This document shows positions 56,857 to 64,000 of a stretch of DNA of 64,000 bases, piece after piece. A program made the position numbers and the translations under genes. The notes beneath the pieces are model-generated. The model was not told the origin of the DNA and did not search any database. It worked only from the letters and a program-made list of their open reading frames with translations. The DNA comes from Parapristionchus giblindavisi. Lineage: Eukaryota; Nematoda; Chromadorea; Rhabditida; Diplogasteridae. The DNA lies in contig CALSFV010000243.1 of the NCBI GenBank assembly GCA_943737045.1, forward strand, positions 389,001-453,000. Reading direction: 5' to 3'. Every line of letters starts with the position of its first letter. Within the stretch, counting starts at the first letter, position 1.

Positions 56857-57384
56857 GAAATTAGGTATAAAAAATAATCAATGGAAAAATATTTACGGTA
56901 TTCTGCCTTTTCCTATGGTGTAATCAAATGCATACTGTATTCTGTCTTTTCCCAATTGAATGTTTTTTCTATTCCAGTTTTTGCAAAAACTTGATTCTAA
57001 AAGTTTTCTTACGTATTTTTTATCGTTTTGTTTGTTCATATCGCATTGTGATGTTATATTTACTCCCCTGTGCACTTTGAACACATACGAAAACCTTAAT
57101 TTATGTTACCTTGCAAAAATTTTGAAATTAGGTATAAAAAATAATCAATGGAAAAATATTTACGGTATTCTGCCTTTTCCTATGGTGTAATCAAATGCAT
57201 ACTGTATTCTGTCTTTTCCCAATTGAATGTTTTTTCTATTCCAGTTTTTGCAAAAACTTTTGATTCTAAAAGTTTTCTTACGTATTTTTATCGTTTTGTT
57301 TGTTCATATGTGATGTTATATTTACTCCCCCTGTGCACTTTGAACACATACGAAAACCTTAATTTATGTTACCTTGCAAAAATT
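56857..57384. repeat. 267-bp tandem duplication upstream of the CHK2-like gene
   Basis: 56857-57123 and 57124-57384 are nearly identical head-to-tail copies, differing by a few small indels. They end 24 bases before the first CHK2-like exon, so the promoter or 5' region of that gene is duplicated. Confidence 0.92.
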
Positions 57385-57407
57385 TTGTTAACTTTTTCCG
57401 ATTTCAG

Positions 57408-60400
57408 ATGGGTTTGTTGAAGTTGGCGGAGCAAGTGATTAACTTGCGGAAACGATCTTATATGTTCGTGGAACGCTCGCGATCACACGATCAAGAGGTA
57501 CGCACTCGTGATTATTTACATATTTACCCTGCACTCTCATCTACTAGCTTTTCGTCTTCTTGCTTTTCGCACATCGTTCCTTTAATATTTTGCTTAATTT
57601 CTTATTTTAAAAATAATTAATTACTTGTATTCCTACTCCTTCAGGTACCCGAAGATGACGAGGTCGTTCTCGACTCGCAGCCGCTCACACAACCAGCTGC
57701 TTCAAGGTAATCACACTTGTTGTAATTGTGTGCAGACTGAGCAGAACTAGCAACTTTATGAATGAATTGCCAGTGTTTAACTAGGAACATTGCTTGGAAT
57801 ACCGATGCCAGAGTATTAAAACTCGAGCTCTTACTCAATGTAACCGCCAGAATTCAAAATTTGAATTTCAAATTGCAGCCAAGAAGTGGAGGAGAACGAC
57901 AATTCGTCGCGTGATGAATCGAGAGAGATTCGCGCGTGGTTCCAGCCACTCCATCCGTCATTGGATCGAATTGGTTTGTGATTAGTTGTAGTTTGATCTT
58001 GTTAAAATTATATAATTATTTATTCATCATGAAGTAGACAAACGTATATTTTAGCATTGAGATGGCACGGAATGTGTGAAAACAAACATATGAGGGCGGA
58101 GGAAGGGAAGGGGGAGATGGATCATGATAATGAGTTCATTAAGATAGAAAATAAGCAATGCAGAGTAATGCTCAGTCATTAGGTGATTCCATTGATCGAA
58201 ACATACCATGCATACTACGAAGCTTCGATGCATTTTTTTATAAAACTACCGCATTTTGCAAATCTGTAACGTAGGTATTCGACCTATGGTTGATACTCGA
58301 GTCCAGTAAGTAGACGAGACGCTCGGAAGAAGAAACTGTTATACCTGTATTGCAAACGAGATCTAAAGCTGGAGAAGTTTAATCCTTTTCTGTAACATAG
58401 GTTTTAAAATGATTTTTTTTATGTCGGGCTTTATTATGTCAGGTCTTAAATGTTCTGCTAAATAGTTTGATAGACATTTTGTCAATGTTTAACCTGCCTT
58501 GTTTCTAGCTTGATCACAGCGATGTATGATAAATAAATAAATAAAAATAGTTTGTAGTCTCATTCGACATTTCAGCCGTGAGTTATGATAACGGAGGATT
58601 AGTTGATTGATACTGAATTGTTATCTTTGGAGCCACAGGGACACCAGCTACACTCATACATTTTCATACCCTTGTAATGTGAGGATCGACCCACTATATA
58701 CGGCTCAATTTTTATGCGAAATATTACAATTTAAGCGACAGATAACGATTTTTATAATTGACCCACCATATTTCGAAAATCGACCCACTATTTAAAACAA
58801 TTCGGTGAGGTCGCCATGGTTATACTCTGTCTCCTTTGTAGTTTGATCCATAGGTCGAATAGCTGTGGTGCACATTTTCAAAATGCGGTCAGGCATTCAT
58901 GAAAACTCCCAAATACGGCCATGCTTCGTAGTTTGTAGCCATACATTTTCGTTGCCCTCGCCATTGTTTTTAATATAGTAGGTCAATCTTCGAAATATGA
59001 TGAGCAGTTCGTTATTTTTCGCTTAAAAATCGTCATTTTTAGTTTCCTTTCGCATTAAGTGGCCTAAAACGGGCCTTATATAGTGGGCCAATCCTCGCAT
59101 TGAGGGGGGGGGGGGTAGGAAAATGTATCGTTTCTGACGTACTTTTCGACGTATGGTTTGATCGAATTTCATTCAGACATCGGCGATTCCTCCATCGTCG
59201 TAGGTCGCAGTGACGACGATCCAGTTGTCGATTACAATCTCAAGTTTGTACTTTATACTTTGTAGTTTGTAGTCTGCTCAATCCTTGACGTACTTTGATC
59301 CCTCCATCGTTTCAGTCGCCTTCGCAAGTGCGGTCTCGCCATCTGGACGACGCTCAGTCGACGCCACTTCTCCATAGAGACTGTAATCGATAATTGATCG
59401 ATAATGTACGGTATCGATCAATAATAGCTTTTCCTCTCAGAAGCCCGAGGGCACGTTCGTGACGGATCTCAGTCGCAACGGGACATTCATCAATCGAGAA
59501 CTGATGGGAAACGGCGTGACCAAGCAGGTTAGTGATCCTCGGTGATCTACTCCGAGGTAAAATTCGCTAATAAAATAAGAAATTAATTCTCGCAGCTTTG
59601 TCGGTACTTGAATTACTATTTTAACGACGATTTTTCTTCGAAATGAACTATAATTAAGAAAATGAGAAGTGTTTTTGAAAATGTGGATACTATTTCATCA
59701 ATCAATAAGATTATCGTGCCTATCAATCAATATTTGCAGATTGTTCATCGTGACGTCATATCCTTGGGGCATGCGTCCTTTTTCTGTGAGTATGATTTAT
59801 CGAACCTTATTTTTGGCGCGAAGTTTCAAATTGGAAAATTGTAGCCTACATGTTCGAAGAGAACCAAACGGACACGGAACTGCCGGCGTCATTCCACAAG
59901 AAATACCTCATCACGGGCACCGTACTCGGCACCGGAGGATACGGAAAGGTATACGGTAGTCTAGGGTACGGTAGATATACAGCTTACAATCAATAAATAC
60001 GGGATATACGGTATCTTGAAAGTGCTGAGTCGTAATTTCTATGAATTGTCAGGTCGTTCTGGGCAAGGTTCGAGACAGCATCGCGAAGTGGGTCGCGATC
60101 AAGGTGATTTATGGTTTCACAGTCTTCTTTTTTATGTTACTTTCTTTTCTCAGTTGATTCTTCTCTTCCACATGTTGAAAATGTATAGGAATGTGCTGTG
60201 CCCAGAATCTCATAATAGTTGTAGTAGTACTGTATTGCTGGAATCCGTGAATGATCACGGACCAGGAAAATCGGTGAATGATTTAAGTGTACTCCAGGCA
60301 TGATCGTGGCATGTATTGCTCATATATTTTATATTATGAATGATGCACTTTGTCAAGCACCAGAGCAATGTAGTGGCCGATCATTCGATGATTACTCAAT

Positions 60401-63400
60401 TACAGTATTACTGCACTACAGTATCATATTAGGTTGTCGGGAAAGTCTTGATAACTTTTTCAATCGTTTATTTCTCGAAGCAAAGAGAAGTACATTATGG
60501 GTTATATGCTCCATCATGATCAACAAATGTAGCACCAACGTTCGGTCAATGTGTGATGCCCCTCGTTGTAGAACCCAGCTGGGCGCGATATAAAGTATTG
60601 CTTGAGTGCAGACTCGACACTTCCACGGAACTTGAAGGTCCTATCTCGAAGGGCACGGGTCAGGCTTGCGAAAAGGTAGTATTCTGACGGGGCCAAGTCA
60701 GGAGAATACGGGGGGTGAGGGAGAACCATCCATCCATATACGGTCAGTTCCTGCCTGACTTTATTGGAGACATGGTGATGGACGCTATCGTGGTGATAAT
60801 ATACTTTTTTGTCCTTCAGGCTTGAATGATCGACTGCCTTCATCATATTCCGTAGTTGTGTGAGGCACTTGTCCCTGGTAATTCTCATACCCTCGGGGAG
60901 CAGCTGCCATCTGATCACACCATCCATTCAACACCACACTGATGTCACGGGTTTTTGGGGGGCGCAGGTTAGGTTTGGGGCATCCTGTGGGGTTTCTCGT
61001 TGTTCAATCCACTCGGCTCACCTGTGGTTGTTATCGTAGTAGACCCACTTTTCATCCCCCGTTATGAGCCGGTCCAGCCATCGATCCCTAGGGTGGAGAG
61101 TGAGATGGGTAATGGAATCATCGATTCGACGATCAAGGTTGGTTTTGGTGTAATCGTGGGGTATGAATCGACCGAGAAATTTTCTTATTCCAATGGATTT
61201 CCGATATTCCTCGACTGTGCTATGGCGGACTCCAAGTGTGACGACTACTTTACGGACACTTTGAAATGGGTCCGATTCCACAAGTTTCTTCGACGTGTCC
61301 AAATCCAACTCACGGGGTCTGCCGTTTATGGAAGGAAATGTCGTTTGCTTTGAAGCGATGGAACCAATTATTGATGGTGTTGTAGTGTGGGCATGTGTGC
61401 CATAAAAAATCTTCACGGAGGTATCCGAATCCTTCATCGTGGTGTCGGATAGGAAGAGGTAAAGTGGAACATCGCGGTTGTAAAAATCACTAGGGACATA
61501 CATCGTTGTACTACTACAGCCTGACTGATGGGAATGGAATGGGGAGTTGTTTACTACAAAGGTCCCTCACTGCTTGGTATTCACTAGTAACGAGAGAAAA
61601 CCAGAGTGCAACTGCGACACACAGTGGAAAGGCAAACATAGTTATCAAGACTTTCCCGACAACCTAATATCACGGATCTCCTGTAAAAGTGTATGAAAAT
61701 AAAAACCTTTTTGCACAGAAAAAAATAATTTTCCTCTTTTTTTATTGATATTTGTTAGACTGGCCTTACTGAGTGCGAAAACAACATTTTGAAATTTTGT
61801 TTTTCGTAATTTGCATAATTATGCAATTTTTTTACCGTCAACTTCAAATGAGTGTAACTCGCTTCGTTTTTGAGCAACCGTGTAAAATTTTTTCCATTCT
61901 TTTCCTAATGACCTCCTCTACAAATAACTCAACTAAGGATATGGTCGAAAATGTTGTTCTTCATGTGTTATTGTATGAAAACTGTTTTTCTGCATACAAA
62001 ATGCGATGTTTCTCGAAATTTTTCTCTAAAGGATAAGAGTTTTATTGCAGATTCGGATTCCCCGTCCTCGAATTGGGGTATTCTGATATATCATTTAACC
62101 CAACTCTGTCCGCCCAATAGGGATACTGTATATCATCGTCCTGGACTTAGTGCAATTTTCTCTCAAATCACATTTTTGGTTGTAAATCAGTTCAAACTTA
62201 TGTTAATGTACTCATTAGCATAGTTAAACCCTGTATCTCGACCAACCTGAAAAAATTGTCTTAATGGTTCGAATTCTCAACAACAACCATTTTTGAGATA
62301 TGAATTGAAAACTGATTTTTTTAACGATTTTTTAATTCTTTCGTGGAAGATCTTTTTTTTAATTCTGCAATTTCATTTTCACTGTTCTTATTTATCATTT
62401 ATTGATATTAGTTTATTGATCGTTAAGGTCGAAGAAACTGTTTGAATTAAGAATATCCATGGAACCGTCGAAAAACTCTGAGAAATCACTGTAGATCATA
62501 TCATAGATGGCATCCGATGTTATCACTCTCTCATCCTCGTCCACATCCACTTCCTCCTCAACGGGCAGATCTTATTCTTCGAAATCCTTCTCCATATCAT
62601 CCAGAAGCGCTCCTCTTCTTCTACTATGGATTCCTTTAGCCTCCATTACCTTCTTCTTAGCAGCAACAAGAGATCGAATGCAATTCTTAATCTGTTCATG
62701 GGACATTCGTTCAGAAGGAAGGATATCAGTTCTATCCTTCATTCTTCGTTCTATCTCTTCCGCTCGAAGTGAGTGAAGTAATCCTCGAAGAGATCAGCGA
62801 CCAACTGTCTAGCCTTTGGATCGTATCTCGCTCCCTTCTTCGTAATATGCAATGCCCATCCCATGGGCTTCAGATGAACTGGAGCCTGATGGAATTCATG
62901 AAGTGATTCATCGAGTGGGGCAATTCCTACTCCCTTCTGCACTTCCTCAAGCATTCCCTTGTAAAGCAGCATAAAACAAAACGAAAAAGCCGGTGTTTTT
63001 AAGTTGCATCAAGTCAGAAAGGCGAAAAATCGTTAAAAAAATCAGTTTTCGATTCATATCTCAAAAATGGTTGTTGTTGAGAATTCGAACCACTAAGACA
63101 ATTTTTTCAGGTTGGTCGTGATACAGGGTTTAACTATGCTAATGAGTACATTAACATAAGTTTGAGCTGATTTACAACCAAAAATGTGATTTGAGAGAAA
63201 ATTGCACTAAGTCCAGGACGATGATATACAGTATCCCTATTGGGCGGACAGAGTTGGGTTAAATGATATATCAGTATACCCCAATTCGAGGACGGGGAAT
63301 CCGAATCTGCAATAAAACTCTTATCCTTTAGAGAAAAATTTCGAGAAACATCGCATTTTGTATGCAAAAAAAAACAGTTTTCATACAATAACACATGAAG

Positions 63401-64000
63401 AACAACATTTCCGACCATATCCTTAGTTGAGTTATTTGTAGAGGAGGTCGTTAGGAACCGAATGGAAAAAATTTTTACACGGTTGCTCAAAAACGAAGCG
63501 AGTTACACTCATTTGAAGTTGACGGTAAAAAAATTGCATAATTATGCAAATTACGAAAAACAAAATTTCAAAATGTTGTTTTCGCACTCAGTAAGGCCAG
63601 TCTAACAAATATCAATAAAAAAAGAGGAAAATTATTTTTTTCTGTGCAATGGCTTCATACACTTTTACAGGAGATCCGTGATATAATATGATTCATATTA
63701 CAGTATTGTGATTCTGCAGTACAGTACCATAGTACAGTATCTCTGTACATCACATATTTCCAGATGGTGGCCAAGACGAAACTGGCGGCGACTGCGTCCC
63801 GATGTGCCGCGCACGCGAACGATATCAAGAACGAAGTGGCATGCATGACCCAAGTCAACCATGTACGGCACTTTCTGATTACTGTAGTGGCATATCTGAG
63901 GAGTACGATAGTTCACAGATACCGTAATCCCCATAAGTGTGGTCAGGGATACGGTAACGAAACATTGGGTACTGTAATTCCCGTGGTTTGCAGCCGAACG
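57408..64000 (+). CDS. chk-2-like: CHK2-type checkpoint kinase (5' part)
   Basis: FHA-kinase enzymes of this class act in the nucleus in DNA-damage and, in C. elegans, meiotic pairing checkpoints. Exons in the window: 57408-57497, 57645-57706, 57879-57973, 59177-59243, 59316-59382, 59441-59527, 59740-59785, 59845-59948, 60053-60103, 63764-63862; 256 codons, phases consistent, gene runs off the right edge. Seen: an SQ/TQ cluster (SQ41, TQ45, SQ51) of the ATM/ATR target kind, an FHA domain with GRS (R93), SRRHF (119-123) and NGT (140-142), then the kinase start: glycine loop LGTGGYGKV (199-207), VAIK lysine 223 and a helix-C glutamate about 247 in KNEVACM. ATG follows TTTCAG directly. The intron 60104-63763 holds two transposons. 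CHK2 is favoured over DUN1/CDS1 naming only by taxonomy. Confidence 0.88.
58649..58805. mobile_element. MITE family F copy, truncated
   Basis: CATACATTTTCATACCCTTG and the core GACCCACTATATACGGC; the right end stops at GGTGAGG. In CHK2-like intron 3. Confidence 0.6.
58947..59131. mobile_element. MITE family F copy
   Basis: CATACATTTTCGTTGCCCTC to GGAAAATGTAT with an expanded poly-G tract before the end; family G fragments (58850-58940) lie just before it. Confidence 0.7.
60429..61667 (-). mobile_element. mariner element, near full length
   Basis: Terminal repeats TTAGGTTGTCGGGAAAGTCT + TGATAAC and exact inverse, 1239 bp, with TA on both sides (60427-60428, 61668-61669). Confidence 0.95.
60520..61503 (-). 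pseudogene. mariner transposase, frameshifted
   Basis: The N-terminal part (61503-61018) contains a helix-turn-helix-like stretch (VRKVVVTLGVRHSTVEEYRK) and the first catalytic Asp in ITGDEKWVYYDN. The C-terminal part (60927-60520) has the second Asp in YYHHDSVHHHVSN and ends in LPHPPYSPDLAPSEYYLF. Between them the frame changes and a stop occurs, so it is not a working enzyme. The third catalytic position, 34 residues after the second Asp plus one, is Glu, where mariner proper has Asp (DD34D). Confidence 0.88.
61670..63681. mobile_element. 2-kb foldback with captured coding fragment
   Basis: Arms 61670-62333 and 63025-63681 start TCACGGATCTCCTGTAAAAG and end with the inverse; TA lies on both sides, the left TA being the same as the right TA of the mariner. 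The loop (62334-63024) has a minus-strand reading frame from 62972. Confidence 0.9.
62580..62972 (-). pseudogene. fragment of a MGWAL-KK-R motif protein in the foldback loop
   Basis: From 62972: LHEFHQAPVHLKPMGWALHI, TKKGARYDPKARQLVADLFED; after a frame change near 62755 it goes on RTDILPSERMSHEQIKNCIR, SLVAAKKK. The order (MGWAL-x-KK-x-R-F/Y ... LFED/KFxxG ... LTxxQI-xxF-xRL) recalls a C-terminal motif seen in proteins of unknown role, often next to mobile elements, in many invertebrate genomes. I recall the pattern only from memory, so the link is weak. The rest up to 62510 is acidic and broken. Confidence 0.35.

Noticed and set aside
61000..61353. 117-codon plus-strand reading frame.
   Set aside because: Antisense of the mariner transposase.

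Overview
This looks like nuclear DNA of a nematode, probably a free-living rhabditid or diplogastrid; a Pristionchus-like worm is my guess, not proven. The reasons are TTTCAG-type 3' splice sites, acceptors directly in front of start codons (typical of spliced-leader addition), nematode-style gene families (ZYG-11, UGT) and a dense load of small palindromic repeats. All gene models are my own exon-by-exon splicing. Every intron has GT/AG ends except one GC-AG, and frames were checked across each junction.

Layout. 1-3.2 kb: a 1.4-kb hairpin element and no recognisable gene. 3.26-16.36 kb, minus strand: a 14-exon ZYG-11-like gene (649 codons) whose introns hold a 29-bp minisatellite, AT microsatellites and several foldback elements. 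17.7 and 21.3 kb: two identical tRNA-Lys(TTT) genes on the minus strand. 19.1-20.3 kb, plus strand: a two-exon gene for a small secreted cysteine-containing protein. 21.6-23.4 kb: 35-bp minisatellites and a tandem duplication carrying an HSP70 3' end.

22.9-34.9 kb and 41.95-56.8 kb are the arms of a large inverted duplication. Each arm has one complete HSP70-family gene; the two are divergent, the left on minus and the right on plus. The left arm joins an intact 13-exon UDP-glycosyltransferase gene (39.5 to 34.3 kb, minus). The right arm has only that gene's last exon, so the breakpoint falls inside the UGT gene. In both copies an upstream exon of 161-164 codons can be spliced in frame to the HSP70 exons. 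Both HSP70s lack the C-terminal lid, and both have Thr where the ATPase catalytic lysine (K71 of Hsc70) should be.

57.4 kb to the window end, plus strand: the 5' part of a CHK2-type checkpoint kinase gene (SQ/TQ cluster, FHA domain, start of the kinase domain). A 3.7-kb intron contains a mariner element next to a 2-kb foldback element.

Repeats are a main feature. I could define target-site duplications for several families: foldbacks ending CAAGGGAA with 3-bp TNA duplications, MITEs starting CATACAT or CATAGGTCG with 8-bp duplications, and TA-flanked Tc1/mariner-type elements. Nested insertions shared or not shared between the two arms give a relative order of events.
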